Source of the DNA: Mesorhabditis belari
Lineage: Eukaryota > Nematoda > Chromadorea > Rhabditida > Rhabditidae
Assembly (NCBI GenBank): GCA_958450365.1
Contig: CAUEEP010000917.1
Location: forward strand, 272,001-336,000
Reading direction: 5' to 3'
Length of the DNA: 64,000 bases
Every line of letters starts with the position of its first letter. The stretch's first letter is position 1. Shown here one piece after another: positions 1-12,356 of this stretch. Below the pieces are notes generated by a model, which did not search any database, was not told where the DNA came from, and saw only the letters and a program-made list of their open reading frames with translations. The position numbers were made by a program, and so were the translations under genes.

Positions 1-357
1 ACGGCTTTAGAGAAACGGCTTTAGAAAACTGCTTTAGAAAATGGCTTTAGAAAATGGCTTTAGAGAAACGGCTTTAGAGAAACGGCTTTAGAGAAACGGC
101 TTTAGAGAAACGGCTTTAGAGAAACGGCTTTAGAGAAACGGCTTTAGAAAACTGCTTTAGAAAATGGCTTTAGAGAAACGGCTTTAGAGAAACGGCTTTA
201 GAAAACTGCTTTAGAAAATGGCTTTAGAAAATGGCTTTAGAGAAACGGCTTTAGAGAAACGGCTTTAGAGAAACGGCTTTAGAAAACTGCTTTAGAAAAT
301 GGCTTTAGAGAAACGGCTTTAGAGAAACGGCTTTAGAAAACTGCTTTAGAAAACGAA
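1..357. repeat. Tandem repeat, unit about ACGGCTTTAGAGAA
   Basis: Some 25 head-to-tail copies of a 14-15 bp unit with two variants (ACGGCTTTAGAGAA and ACTGCTTTAGAAA/ATGGCTTTAGAAA). The array begins at the window edge, so its full length is unknown. Confidence 0.95.
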
Positions 358-862
358 TTACCGGTAGATGGAAAACAAAAACGAAAAATATTTTTGTAAA
401 TTTGTATACAACAGTTTCCATAAAGCTAATTTTTCTGCGAACGCTCTTTTTTTTGAAATTTTTTCTTCAAACTTTCACAATATGGTCGCTTTAAGTCGCC
501 TCTTTCTAGGAAGTGCGTAAGAAATCTGTTTGTTTGTTAATACTGTTTGTTAAATACACATTTATAATGCTTTTTTTTACTTTTACTATTATTTAAATTC
601 GTTGAAAATCGTTTTCTTTAGTATTGTTCGCTTTGTTCTTCTTCGAATCGACATTTGGCTTCGTTTTCTTTGCCGCCAACCTTGCGAAACGCACTCGAGG
701 GTTGATCAAACGCGGGAATAAATATGGGAAAAGTTTGTTTTTAAAATTTTAGGCTAAATAGACAATACGGGATTATAGAAATTTGTTTGTTCAAGCTTTT
801 CCATAAAAATTTCGCGGCTCCCAAGCCGTGCAATGGCTTTTATGTTATTTTTTTAGGTTCTA
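358..862. other. AT-rich stretch with no recognised gene
   Basis: I see no convincing exon here. It could hold upstream exons of the EGF-repeat gene that follows, because that gene has no start codon in the part I could rebuild, but no stretch shows both a Cys pattern and good splice sites. Confidence 0.4.
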
Positions 863-1342
863 GGGAGTGGGACAAATGCGACCTTTTTTTGCGCACCCGG
901 ACATTTGCGCACCTTTTTTTCCGCACCTTGCCCATTAGCGCACTTTTTTTTCGCGTTTTAAAAAAGCTAATATTAACCAATTTCTATTCCAAATGTTGTT
1001 TTTCTAGGTAATTTGAGGGTGTCGAATTCAAATTTTGACATAACAGAGCGCGCGGAACCAATTTGAAAGACAAAACAGCTAAATCAAATTACAGAAAATT
1101 GTCGATCTTTCTCTTTGTATAACTCCGTCCGTTCGCTTCCACAAGCTTTGATATGTCAAAATTTCGATTCTACGCCCTAAAATTGCCTAGAAAAACAACA
1201 TTTGGAATAGAAATTGGTTAATATTAGCTTTTTAGAGCTTTTTTAAAACGCGAAAAAAGGTGCGCTAATGGGCAAGGTGCGGAAAAAAAGGTGCGCAAAT
1301 GTCCGGGTGCGCAAAAAAAAAGGTCGCATTTGTCCCACTCCC
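863..1342. mobile_element. MITE-like element with 8-bp target duplication AGGTTCTA
   Basis: A 480-bp non-coding element. The ends are inverted repeats starting GGGAGTGGGACAAATGCG, and the inverted homology runs inward for roughly 200 bp. It is flanked on both sides by the exact 8-mer AGGTTCTA (855-862 and 1343-1350). An 8-bp duplication is typical of hAT-type elements, but no transposase is present to prove the family. Related left ends occur at 15435 and 16450. Confidence 0.85.
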
Positions 1343-1604
1343 AGGTTCTAAACTCATTTCTAGGCCAAATTTTAGTTTTTCGTATGCAAAATGCTTTTTT
1401 TTTTACTCTGAAATAACGCAGAAGAAATAGTTTTTTTCGATTTTTGATGCTAGATTTATGTCATTTTAGAAACCCGTAGCTTGTTTGGTGTGGGAAAAGT
1501 CGTGAATCTGGCAAAAAAGTTTCGAAAATTCATCAAAGTAGGCATATTTTGTTGATTCTTTAACAGCTTAAACAGCTAAATAGCGAATAAAGATTTTTGT
1601 TTAG

Positions 1605-4600
1605 CACAATCCGACGATTCCCCGCCTTCGACCAGAGAGCTCTTTAGCAGCGAAACCCAAGGATAAGGTTGGGGTTTTTATTTTTTTTACGATTTAAAGC
1701 CTAATTTACAAAATTATTCAATAAATTGTAGATCGATTTCGCTTTTTATTTAACCTTTTCTACTATTACAAGCCTTTTTTTAGCTTTTCTTAGCCTTTCT
1801 TAGCTTTTTTTGGCTTTTCTTAGCTTTTTTTAGCTTTTCTTAGCTTTTCTTACCTTTTTTTAGAACTACGATCCGTGCAAAGAGCGCCAAATGTGCATGA
1901 ATGGTGGAACTTGTATAAATCGCAATGGAAAGTATGTTAATTTCAAAGATTTCCACGTAAATTTCTTTAGTTTCGAGTGCAAATGCGAGAAAGGATACAT
2001 TGGAAAAAGATGTGAGGTGAGAAAATTCCTATTACTACGTTATTCATCGAGTTTTAGTTGAAAGTTTCATTGGAGAATTGTCGAGACAATCTTTGTCAAC
2101 ATCAAGCCAATTGTTATAGGTAATTTGATGATCAACAATTTGCTAACTTTTGGAATCTAGATTTAATTTTTTAATTTTTTTAGTGTCCCCGAGACGTACC
2201 ACGTGCTGGATATCATTTCCTATAAAGCAGCAAGGAAAAAACATCCCGGGGACACGATTAACAGTCAGAATTATATGAAAGAAATCAGTTACAGGTTAGT
2301 TTTTTGCGTTACATTATCCTTTTACAAGTTTTTAGATGCGATTGCCTTGATGGATATTCTGGGGATTTATGCGAAATGACGTCGGTGAGCTTTACTTTAA
2401 GCTTTAAGCTTTTTAGGCTTTAAGAAAATGCTGATCGGTTAAAATCACCATTTCCACTTTACAGAATGATCTCTACTGTATGACGGATGGATGTTTCAAT
2501 AATGGGGTAATCATTTCTTCATAATAAGCAACATTTTCCAAGTTCAGGAAGGTGAATGGAACGCGACAAGTGGTAAAGAAAAGGATTGTATCTGTCATTG
2601 TAATCAGGGATTTGACGGAAAACAGGTTTAACAGTAATTGCATTTGATCGAGATTCATATTTAGTGTGAATTCGTAAATCCGTGCTTTGCGAACGACACA
2701 TGTCATTTTGGGATCTGTAAAGCGAATAGGAAAATCGAGGTGGGTTAATGGGGGGATTTTTGCAAAGCTTTTAAAATCATCATTATCATATTATCATTTC
2801 TTTTTAGCTTGGCACCGATGGTCGAGAAGTGATCACGTACGAGCCGGGGTGCGATTGTGGCACGAAATTTCCATTCACCGGCGTTGAAGTGACAGGTGCT
2901 TAACAAACCGAATTTTATATCACATCGCATATCCGCATAAATTTCTCTTTTTTCAGGTACAACTTGTTCGGAGTTGAGCATGGAAAGCAAAGAGTCGAAA
3001 TTCCAAAGTGTCATCCCTGGCCTACTTCCGCGCACCGATTTCCCGGTTTCTTCTAAAAATTGGTGTATACGTGTATTGTTTTTGTTCAGCATTCACCCCA
3101 ATCTTGGACCACTTGGCTTGAAAATGTGAAGCTGCATCGAAATGAGATGAATTTGTAAGCTAACTTTTCTTTATTGATCTTTGTTCTCTTTTCTAGAAGT
3201 CTAACCGATATCGAAACGTTGGAGGGATTGCCTTTGACTTGTAAAACGCCAAAGCTTGGCTCGATTAAAGGCGGAGATCCGGATGTGGTACCGGTGAGGG
3301 GTTTTTTTAAAATGAAAATTCTACTATGCATCGTAATAATTGCGCTGTATCCATTAAATTTCATATTAATAACTTGCATTTTTTACATTTCACTATTGTT
3401 TTAAAACATCTATAGTCAATCCATTTTAGGAGGAATGGGATGACTGCTCGGCGCTACTGGAGGGGAAATTTTGCCTCCAAAACGCTTCACACGAGCCATT
3501 CATCATGGAAAGTTGGTTAAAGTTTCGAGTTGACATTTTTTTTTTATTTAGTGCCCTCGGGAACAAAGATTTTGGCTCCACACTGTAGCTGTGACGATTT
3601 GCAAGGGGACTATGAAGGGAATTTTTGCCAGGTTTGTTGTTATTATCTATTTTATTAGTAATTTAGCTTCTAGTATAAACGAGAGAACCCTTGTCATCCG
3701 ACTTTTGAGGAATTCGAGAGAGGGATCACACTGGAGAATCGGTGAGTTGGGAATTCTTTGTTTCAATTTTTGTACTTCTAGGTGCACATCTACGATAAAT
3801 GGTGTGTGCAGCTCGACGGTGCGTAAAGGGGAAGCGGTTTGTATGTGAGTTGTTTGAATCGATAGACTTAGTACCACTAGTATCTGACATTATCATGTTG
3901 CTTTTTTGATTCGATGATTTTTGATTGAAACTAGAGGCATTTTTTACGTTGTTTAGTATTTGATTCATTGAATTTTGAGCATAAACAAATTTATATTTTC
4001 AAATTTTGTACTGATAATGGATATTTAACTTTATATTTGCAAGTTTTGTATTGATAATGTATATTCAACTTCAAGTTTTGTATTGATAATGTATATTTTA
4101 GTTGTAATCCTGGCTACACGGGAACGAAATGCGAGAAATTTGATCCATGTGCTGAGGTGGGTTTTTTTTAAAGTTTTAACTTTTAAAACAAGCTTTTCAT
4201 TTTAGATGCTTTGCCCACCAAACTCGGAGTGTGTTCCATTGGATCCGGATAGCAATCGACCGGTTTGTTGCTTTATTTTTTCTATATAAAGTCTGCCTTC
4301 AGGAAGCTGCCTCACTGCGTCTTTATCAATGCGTTTGTGCCAAGGGATTCGTCAATGTTTCGCGTAATGTTCCTATCCGAAATTACTACAAAACATTTTT
4401 AGCGAACAACTTTGATTGTCAAGCCGGAAATGGGACGAACAAATGCGCTGATCGAACGCTTTGCACACATGGAACATGCTTTGATTGTGGAAAGAAAGCG
4501 CCGGTTGGTTTTTTTGAGGGTTTTTAAGAAAAAAAATTGAAGCTTAACTATTTCCCTAATCTTTTAGGAAGGAAATCTGGAGATGTGTGACGATCACGAG

Positions 4601-6389
4601 CTTGTTGTTCAGTACAAGTACCATATTTGTTTTTGTTTGGCCACATTTTCCAATCTTTTTAGATGCTTCTGTGAGCCAGGCTGGTCGGGATTCAACTGTG
4701 ATCACGAGATTTCGGTAAAGTTTTTTTCGGTTGAAACATTTCATTTTCTTGACCTAGGTTTGCTCGAAAAGTCAATGCCAAAATGGGGCGATTTGTCGAC
4801 AAACCGAAGATTACGATTATGAGTAAGCTATTTTTATTGTTTAGTGAATTTCCAAAATTTTAGTTGTATTTGTCGACCGGGCACACGCGGAACATTTTGT
4901 GAGTACGTCGAGGATTACTGTGTGGCATTTGGTGCGTTTTTTAATGTTGAAAAAAAATCAACTTTTTGTGTAAGGACTATTGCGGATAGTTGTACAAAGG
5001 CTATAACAATTTTATAGGATAAATTTCCAGGAAATGAGCGCTGTGTAAATGGAAAATGTGAAGAGAATGACGCGTTCAGCCGAAAATTCAAGTGCGAAGT
5101 TGGTTTTTTTTATATTTGGCTTATGAATTCAATTGTTCCAGTGCGTTTATGGCTTCGGTGGGCTCGATTGTGATGTTGAAATCGCGATGTGGACATTGTT
5201 GGCGAACTTTTGGGAGGTAAAACACTTGCTAGAAGCTGTCTTCCGAAGCGTGCTTTGTTTGAAAGTCCTTTAAAAACGTTTCTTTGAATACCATTCCAAA
5301 GATTGAATTTCAGGCGCAAATTTTGGTGTTTTAGGCATAGATATTTATAAATAAATAGTTATTTTTTCAGTAACTAGTTATAAGTTTTCTGCTAGGTGTA
5401 ACTATTTATTTTAAATAACTAGTTTAAAATGACTAGTTATTTAATAGGTTGATGCATAAGTCTTTTCGTTTTTTTCGTACTTCTGTTAAAAAGTAACAAA
5501 TTCACCAATTAATCTATAGTTTGCTCTATAAAAAAAAGTGTTTTTTTGTTCAATTTGCATCTTTTTAAATGAATTTCGGTTCACTTTCAAGCAAATTCGA
5601 GAGTGAAAAACGCCTTTTTCGTAAAAATCTATAAAAAACTCTACGGAAAAATTGGCTGAATGAATTTCTCTGAAATTTTGGCGAAATATCAAACGTTTTT
5701 TTTCTCTATCTTTTATCTATTGACACGAAGATAGGTTTTCTTTAGCTAAGGTGTCTAAACCGCATCATCGAGTTAGCCCTTTTTGACTACCCGACTTCAT
5801 ACTCTCAAGAAAATCCAGGCATTCAATATTTTTAAACCCGTTTTAATGTTATTTTGCAGAAAAATAATTGGTTTTTCTAATGAAATCAACCGTAGTTTAA
5901 TTCGTGCATTTGTTGGCTTGAAACGGCAGACGAAAAGGAACAAAAAGACTTATGCATCAACCTAATAAATAACTAATTTAAAATAACTAGTTTAAATAAC
6001 TAGTTATTCATTTTTCTTTCAGGATTACGAACCTTGGTGTGTTGGATGTAGTTCGGCGGCGCTGCTTGTTCTTTTTCTCATCTGTCACTATTTGTTTTTG
6101 CTTGCGTGAGTTTAAATTGTCTTTAAAGCAAAGGTTACGATATTTTTTTTAAGGATCTAACCTACTGAACTAATTTAAAGTAATAATAATTTTTTTTAGA
6201 GATCATGAAGTTTCGACGAAGATAGAAGTGCTCAAAGCTGGCAAAAGCAAAGGCGAAGAAAATCGAGATGTGAGTACTTTTTTAAATACAATTTTTAAAT
6301 ATGATATTTAGTATCAAAATATTATTTTTTTGTTTTTAAAGATCTAAAGATCAAAAATTTGTCTTTAGATCCTCAAAGTGAACCCGTGA
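1605..6389 (+). CDS. EGF-repeat type I membrane protein (5' end not found)
   Basis: Large extracellular protein of EGF-like repeats with one membrane span and a short cytoplasmic tail. I rebuilt 29 exons, all phase-compatible: 1605-1667, 1864-1931, 1971-2016, 2058-2119, 2184-2294, 2336-2384, 2465-2506, 2548-2625, 2665-2739, 2808-2895, 2957-3045, 3090-3154, 3197-3293, 3430-3511, 3552-3631, 3674-3741, 3782-3844, 4102-4156, 4206-4262, 4303-4503, 4568-4617, 4663-4714, 4758-4822, 4864-4931, 5031-5098, 5142-5216, 6023-6105, 6200-6269, 6369-6389, giving about 696 residues. Typical EGF signatures are CEKGYIGKRCE, CDCLDGYSGDLCE, CNPGYTGTKCE, CEPGWSGFNCD and CRPGTRGTFCE. The span lies at about residues 649-667 (SAALLVLFLICHYLFLLA), and the tail ends in ILKVNP. 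The first exon starts at an acceptor, so N-terminal exons and the signal peptide are missing or upstream. It could belong to the Notch/Crumbs/EAT-20-like group, but I cannot name it; no ERLI or LIN-12-type tail is seen. Confidence 0.85.
5444..5965. mobile_element. Mariner-type MITE in an intron
   Basis: The inverted ends read (T/A)TAGGTTGATGCATAAG and are flanked by TA on both sides, the target of Tc1/mariner elements. The 522-bp interior has no open transposase. It fills most of the intron between the last EGF exon and the membrane-span exon. Its ends resemble those of the transposase-bearing copy at 18663. Confidence 0.85.
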
Positions 6390-6483
6390 TCTTGCAAAGT
6401 TAAAGGAAATTAACGAAAAAAATTCAAAATTTCAGTTCAATTCTTTTTGGCTTCTTTGATTGGTTTTTGTGGATCATTTTTGA

Positions 6484-6489
6484 AATAAA
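6484..6489 (+). terminator. Poly(A) signal AATAAA of the EGF-repeat gene
   Basis: Canonical AATAAA 95 bases after the stop codon at 6387-6389, followed by a T-rich stretch. Confidence 0.6.
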
Positions 6490-8636
6490 GTATTGACAAT
6501 TTTTCAAATTTCAATTTTTTTTATACTCGGTTCTTTCCAAATACAAATTTTTGCCACTTGCCTGTTGGCTTTTCTTGTTGGTTGTATTGGCTGATCTGAT
6601 TTGCATAACCTGTACAAAACTTTACGTTTTTGTTCCATCTCTTTCTTTTTCCTTTCGTTTTCTTTCAGATCTGAGCAATTTTGAGGCATTCCCTGGCGCT
6701 TTCACCAACTTTTCTTGGCGATACTTGAATTTCTTAGTCTTTGAACGGTATGGTCATCTTTTTGAAAACTGACCAATTCGCCAATTTTCATTGATTTGGT
6801 GGTTTTTGTTTTGAGCCTCGGCAAAATGATAGATAGATTACGACAGTTTTTTTTTTACAGGTTTCGATAACCTTTCGGACCAGATTTGTGGATTCTAACT
6901 GAAAATTCATCTCACTATCAGTTTTTTCTTTTTTGCAAACGTCTTGGTTCGAGTTTTATAGTTTTAATTGATTTTCAATTGCATAGACACCTTTTTACAG
7001 CCATCGCCTTTCGCTGCACTTATTGAGCCTGAGAGGTGACACAAACAATACAATAGATGCGACAATGTGTCTTTCGAGAATTGCTTCCATTGTGAAGCAG
7101 AAAGAGGTGAAAGTTTACCGTGTTCTCTTTCTCTCTTTTCTCAAATAAATCTCTCGAAATCCATAACTAAAACGTTTCCGTGCGATTTGCTAAACGATTT
7201 CTCGAGTTTTCTCGATTTTTTTTTGGGGATTTAAGATCCCAAATTTTGATTACATCTCGAAATTTTGAAACCTCAAAATTTAGAGTTTAAATTTCTAAAG
7301 GTTTAAAATAGCAAAATCCCCTAATATGGAAAAAGTCATAAGAAAATAACTCTAATTGCCATTTTCTTATGATTTTTCCCGCAGAATTCGAATCAGTACT
7401 TGGTTTTTAAAGAAATCTGCACGATTTTTGGAGATTTGAGAATTGAAATTGCTTAAAAACTAAGAACAGATTCAAATTCTCGATCCCAGTTCCAGAATGC
7501 CAGCGGTTACAAATTTTTAACTCTACAACATAGATATCTGTCGTTCAAATAGGCAATCAAGACAAAAATGGCTTTGTCGTGAATGTGTTAATTTCCACTT
7601 TAAGCCATGGCTTCCAATTAAGGCTGAAACATTTTGTGCAATGTGTAGAATAGATTTTCCCCCACAAATCGAGACTCTCTTCGTCTTGTTCAAGAAACCA
7701 TCTTTCTTTCTTTTTTTTTTGTCTCGATGTACTCTCCCGTCACAAAGCCATCCCATCCACCCCCTTTTTTCTCTTCAATTCCCGTTCAAAGTCATCCAAT
7801 CCCTTCAATCCTTTCATATTTCATGTCTTGAATCTGAGCAAATCCTATTCAAGACCGATTTAAGACTGATTTCTTTGTAATGTCCATGAAATTTTCGACT
7901 TTAATATGGCAAAAGTTGATCTAGAAAACTTTGTTCAACTATTGAGCTAAAGATTTCTTTTCTTAAGCTTTTCTTCTTGATTTCCTTGAGCTTTCCTCTT
8001 GATTTCCTTAAGCTAAAGATAAACCTTTTATATCACAATCTTGTTTTGCTGTTTTGAGTGATAGAAATGCTCAAGTAGAAATCGGAAATCGTAGAGGCAC
8101 GTCGAAGTCAATGCCATTATGCTAATGTTGGATTTTTATTGCGAATTTAGGAATTCGAATTCGAATTCCATGAGTTTTCCGAATTCAACGAGATTCTTAA
8201 CAAAGAAATGCATAAATCACCTCCGAAATTTCTCCCTATGCCAACGCCAACCGCAAATTTCCCCCTTATCTCCCCTACGATTTCTCTCATTTAATGTCAA
8301 AAATGGAAATCGCAGAAAAACGTGTTTTTTTTCTTTTTGGCTTTCTGAGATTTCTTTAAGCTATCCCATTTTTTTTCTTTTTCAAATTCACCATTTGATC
8401 ACCGAAATTTGCGTAATCAAAACGACAAGATTTCGTTTTCGTTTTTTTCCTTTTTTTTTTTTTTGAGAAATTGTCTAGACAAAACAAAAGAGGATAACGC
8501 TTTTTCTCTTGTAAAAAAACTTTAAATGCTAAGCTGGGCTTTGAAATTGATAACTATAGTCTTATGATTGGCAAAACTAGTGGTTGACTATGGTGATGAG
8601 GTGTTCTTTATAGCGCGGGTTTAATTAAACGAGTAA
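6490..8636. other. Gene-free AT-rich spacer
   Basis: Pyrimidine-rich tracts and homopolymer runs but no exon series or known domain. Short open frames here are low-complexity. A promoter for neighbouring genes could be present but no element is recognisable. Confidence 0.5.
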
Positions 8637-8850
8637 CTTGGGTAATTAAACCGGCAGGGAGAAGCTTTCGGTGGTCTTTAGCCGGGACGGTGTGCCAGGT
8701 GCCGCTTTTTCCTATGAGCGACATGGAAAGAACGCTCAAAACTTGGGTAATTAAACCAATGAGAGGGGTTTTCGGCGGTCTCTAGCCCGGATGGTGTGCC
8801 AGACACCTTTTTTTCTTACGAGCGACATGGAAAGAACGCACAGTGCTCCG
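8637..8850 (-). repeat. SL1-like dispersed repeat, two 105-bp units
   Basis: On the minus strand two units each begin with GGTTTAATTACCCAAG, the first 16 bases of nematode SL1; the second 16-mer is at 8742-8757. Each is followed by about 90 bp containing a conserved hairpin-forming part (GTCGCTCGT... then ...CTGGCACAC...). No GT donor follows the leader-like part, so these are not functional SL RNA genes. Confidence 0.75.
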
Positions 8851-9296
8851 CCAAAAATTTACGGTAATTTTGGAAAGTGAACACGTTTTAGAAAACGTTT
8901 TAGAAAACGCTTTTACTTTGTGTACTTGATTTTAAGCCCAATCTAGCCCAGAGTCTAGCTATTGATTTTCAAATAAACTATCCATAGTCAGAACTAGTCC
9001 ACCAAAACGAAGCTTTACAGACTAGCGAATAACTCTATCTTTGCTGTTAATCTTTACTGTTAAATAGCTTACCGTAAATACTGTAATAGTATCTCACCCC
9101 CATAATGACGGTGCGGAGCGTTGCGTAGTCTAGCTTTGAATGAGTTTTTCTCGACACTGGTTTATGCTAAAATGCGCGTTTAGGTATCAAAAAATAGCTG
9201 AAATTCAGGGCTTTTTTTTTTGATACCAAAGACGCCGTTTTTGAAAGTATGGGTGCTTTGAAAAAAATGAAATACTAAAAACTGCGACTACGCGAC

Positions 9297-9347
9297 TGTA
9301 CGAGGTAGGTACTATTACAATACTGTAATAGTACCCACCTCGTACAG
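9297..9347. repeat. Near-perfect hairpin
   Basis: The left arm CTGTACGAGGTAGGTACTAT is repeated as its complement with one or two changes after a short loop. It abuts the mariner-type MITE that starts at 9351, and a partial copy of its arm (CTCGTACAGTTA) is seen just past the far end of that MITE at 9882. Confidence 0.7.
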
Positions 9348-9350
9348 TTA

Positions 9351-9871
9351 TTGGGTTGGGGACTATGACTCGGCGCCAAACTTTAAAGGGACTTTTTGCA
9401 CACATAAAGCCTTCTTTAAATATACGTTTGGTTTCATCAAAAGGATCCACTATTTCTCTACAAAATCACTTTTGAGAGATTCCACAAAGCTTTTCTTTCG
9501 TGGAGTTTATGGACTCCCAAACACAGCTAGTCAAAATGGCAAAGAGCCCGACTCATCCATTTGAACAGTTTCTTTCACATAAACCTTCTTTGGTGTTTAT
9601 ATAAAAAAGATAGAGCACATTCAATTACATAAGTTGCCAAATTTGCAAAAAGATCCCACCAATGGTTTTTTCTAGATCACAGTTTGTAGTTTTTGTGAAA
9701 AAATGGCTTTTTCTTGAGCGGAGGCGCTGTTTGAATTTTCTTTTAAATGTGATTTTGTAGAGAATTAGTTAACCATTCTACTGATTTCAAACGCATATTA
9801 TTTGACGAATTCGGATAGAAGTTTTAGACATTTTTTTGATTTTCGGCGCCGAGTCATAGTCCCCAACCCAA
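9351..9871. mobile_element. Mariner-type MITE, TTGGGTTGGGGACTATG ends
   Basis: A 521-bp element with about 28-bp inverted ends (TTGGGTTGGGGACTATGACT, extending to CGGCGCC) and a TA dinucleotide on each side. There is a second inverted block inside (CTCTACAAAATCAC against GTGATTTTGTAGAG). No transposase frame is present. Confidence 0.85.
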
Positions 9872-9873
9872 TA

Positions 9874-10758
9874 GATAGTCTCGTACAGTTACGGTAGATA
9901 GTCTTATGATTGGTAAAACTACAAAAACGACCAATTCTAGAAGTAAAATTCGTTTTTTTTTTGAGTTCTTAAAGTTGATTTCTATATAGTAAAGATATTC
10001 AGCTAGCCCCTGACAATGAGAATTTCAAAGTTTTCCCCTCTTTTTTTTTCCCCAATTTGCATTTATGCCAATGCTTTTCTCTCCAAATGCCAAAAAGAAC
10101 ATTTCTCGAGCCTTTCTTTCACCTTTTCGATGATTTGATGGGGGAAAATGTGAATGAATCTTTCATTCATCTTCTTTTTTCTTCAGTCAAATTCTTTTCC
10201 TTTACATCAATTCTGGATCCCCTTCTTGAGATGTTTTATAGTTGAAGGTCGTTTCTATTTCTTTTCTATTTCTTTTCCTTTTCCTTTTCCTTTTTCTTTT
10301 CTTTTTTCTTTTCTTTTTCCTTTTCCTTTTCCTTTTCTTGATTAGCTTCACTGCCATCATCTTTTCACTAAAATCACTCTCTTCTCGTATGCGGTAGACT
10401 CGATTTTAGTGACTCGATTTTTGATTTTTGACTTTATCAATAACTGTTAACTCTTTTGGACTTTTCGGTGATTTTTGGATTGATTTTTTTTTTGCTTGCT
10501 TTTCCATTTTCCATTTTCCATTTTCTTATTTCTTCAAATCTTTTAGATCTTTTAGATTTGAAGAAATAAGAGAATGGATTTGAAAAGGTAAAAGATTACT
10601 ACAGGTAGAGAGATGCTCTTGCCTAATTCTATCTACCTGTTTGAGAAAAATAGCTTTAAAGCCAATAGTCCTTTATTTATGGGTCAATAGTCTTGTAGAG
10701 GAAAGGTGCTGGTTTGACCTTTGCTGGGTCAGTTGGACAGTCGTTTTATAGGTTGGGT
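9874..10758. other. Spacer with CTTTTC-rich tract
   Basis: No gene recognised. Positions 10257-10338 are a pyrimidine microsatellite of CTTTTC/CTTTTT units. 10535-10572 holds a short inverted repeat around TTAGATCTTTTAGATTTGAAG. Confidence 0.6.
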
Positions 10759-10838
10759 TGGGTCATTGGTCGTGCCGGGATTCGAACCTGCGATCCGTTT
10801 GCCGGACGAAAATGCTACCAATGAGCTACACCGACACG
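10759..10838 (-). pseudogene. Degenerate tRNA-like sequence
   Basis: The minus strand carries an A-box-like TAGCTCATTGGTAGC and a B box GGTTCGAATCC at the right spacing. A 6-bp acceptor pairing is possible only with a bulge (GTCGGTG against CACGAC). The T stem has two mismatches and the base before the candidate anticodon is not U, so a functional tRNA is unlikely. Probably a tRNA-derived repeat or dead tRNA gene. Confidence 0.5.
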
Positions 10839-11011
10839 ATCCGAATGCGGCCAGGGTAGGGACTTATGCCTGGTCTATCAAACAGCAATTAGATTGTGCT
10901 AGACTTGTGAAAGTGATGGTTTAAGTCTGCCGTGAGCATACTATCTTACAGTAATGTTCTTCTGAAGTTTCAAGTTGTCACAGATCTAGCTCAGTTTAGA
11001 ATTTTAGAGTC

Positions 11012-11095
11012 AAACAATCGACACTTTGCTTAAGTCAAACAATCGACACTTTGCTTAACTTTAAAGTGTTGATTGATTGACTCTAAAATTTTAAA
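11012..11095. repeat. Short direct and inverted repeats
   Basis: The 24-mer around GTCAAACAATCGACACTTTG is present twice in tandem, followed by an inverted partial copy (AAAGTGTTGATTGATTGACT) that restores a hairpin with AGTCAAACAATC. Confidence 0.6.
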
Positions 11096-11369
11096 CGTCA
11101 AGTTGTCATGGTGGAAAATTTGAAAAATGTGAAGAAAGGATTTGTCGGAACGGAAAATCTTCATCTAAAGTTTTAGCTTTTTTAGAAGAACAGATTTCAG
11201 AGTTGTTTTTGTACCTGTTTTTTTTGAACTGTACCCCAATCCCCATTTCTATTTCTATTTCCATTACCCTCAAACCAACCATCAACTATCCATTCAGGTG
11301 GTTGTGCACTGACCCGACCCATTCCCATTACCCTCAATTCAACCATCAACTATCCATTTCCCGTCAATG

Positions 11370-11545
11370 ACTTCAATTTCTTTTCTTTCTTTTCTTTCCC
11401 CTCAAATCATTGCCCATCCACAAAACTCGTCTTTCAGCTATTTTTTTCTTCTTTCTTTCTTCTTTCTTTCTTCTTCCTTTCTTCTTCCCTTCTTCTTCCC
11501 TTCTTCTTCCCTTCTTCTTCCCTCCCCCCCTTCCCCACCCCAATC
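11370..11545. repeat. Polypyrimidine tract (CTTCTTCC type)
   Basis: Units of TTCTTTC and TTCTTCCC make an almost pure C/T strand over about 170 bp. Open frames crossing it are low-complexity and not genes. Confidence 0.85.
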
Positions 11546-11986
11546 AGCAATGATTTCGATATTTGAAAGCCAGATTCCCTCCTTTTTCGATCCAATCCCT
11601 TGTCGGATCTGATTTCTGATAAAAGACTTTCTGCTTATGAATTGCCGCTCGTTTATCACCAAACCATTCGACAAAAAAACTGATAATCTAGCCGGAGAAC
11701 AAGCGAATGGCGATCGCGTCCGGATTTTCCGGCAATTTCTCAGTCTGGCGGTGATTTCGGAACACTGGGGGCTTGCAGTGTTAAGCGTTTGGAACAAGAA
11801 GTGGGAAAGTAAGTCATACAACAGGACAACAGGCCAGGATTCTCCATAGAGCCGATTTCTAGGGTCATGTTTGTAGAGAAGCTGGCCTTGTTTGAGCTAG
11901 GAATAATTGAAATATAAGGTTTCGAAGTTTTAGCTTAAAATTAAACATTTTTGGGGAATACTCTTTAAAGGGATTTTCACGCACCG

Positions 11987-12063
11987 GACAGGCAACCGAG
12001 TGGCCGAATTGTTCGGAGCCCGACCTGGTAGTTGGTCGCTGGTTCGGTTCCGTCCCGGGTTCT
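11987..12063 (+). pseudogene. tRNA-like sequence of class II type
   Basis: Contains ACCGAGTGGCCGAATTG (Leu/Ser-like A-box region) and a B-box-like GGTTCGGTTCCGTCCC. The T arm is imperfect. Its 3' edge runs directly into one arm of the foldback that ends near 12356, suggesting a tRNA-derived repeat. Confidence 0.45.
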
Positions 12064-12356
12064 TTTGCTTTCTTTGCAAAACCACAGAATGTGCGTTCCC
12101 TATCGGATTGCGTCATCGCCCATCAAATGGCACACTGCCTGCACATAAGATCTCCGTTTTTGGTAGTTGGCATCTTTTAACGCTTCAGATGCTTCAGATG
12201 AATTTGGACTTAACTCTGATAGCTCTTTTCTCTGAGAGAAGTGTGCGGAAGGGTGTCGTCTCTCGTCTCCTCCATGAAGCCGAGTCAAAAAAACATTGAG
12301 CAATAGAGAACCCACATTCTCTGGTTTTGCAAAGCAGAGCAAAAGAACTTGGGACG
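12036..12356. repeat. Foldback with TTCTTTTGC...GCAAAACCA arms
   Basis: The arm at 12058-12095 (core TTTGCAAAACCACAGAATGTG minus its last base) recurs inverted at 12308-12347 with a few changes. The arms are separated by about 210 bp of unremarkable sequence. Confidence 0.6.

Noticed and set aside
787..862. Upstream exon of the EGF gene containing AAPKPCNG
   Set aside because: One Cys and no clear acceptor; the frame runs into the inserted MITE. Not enough to include.
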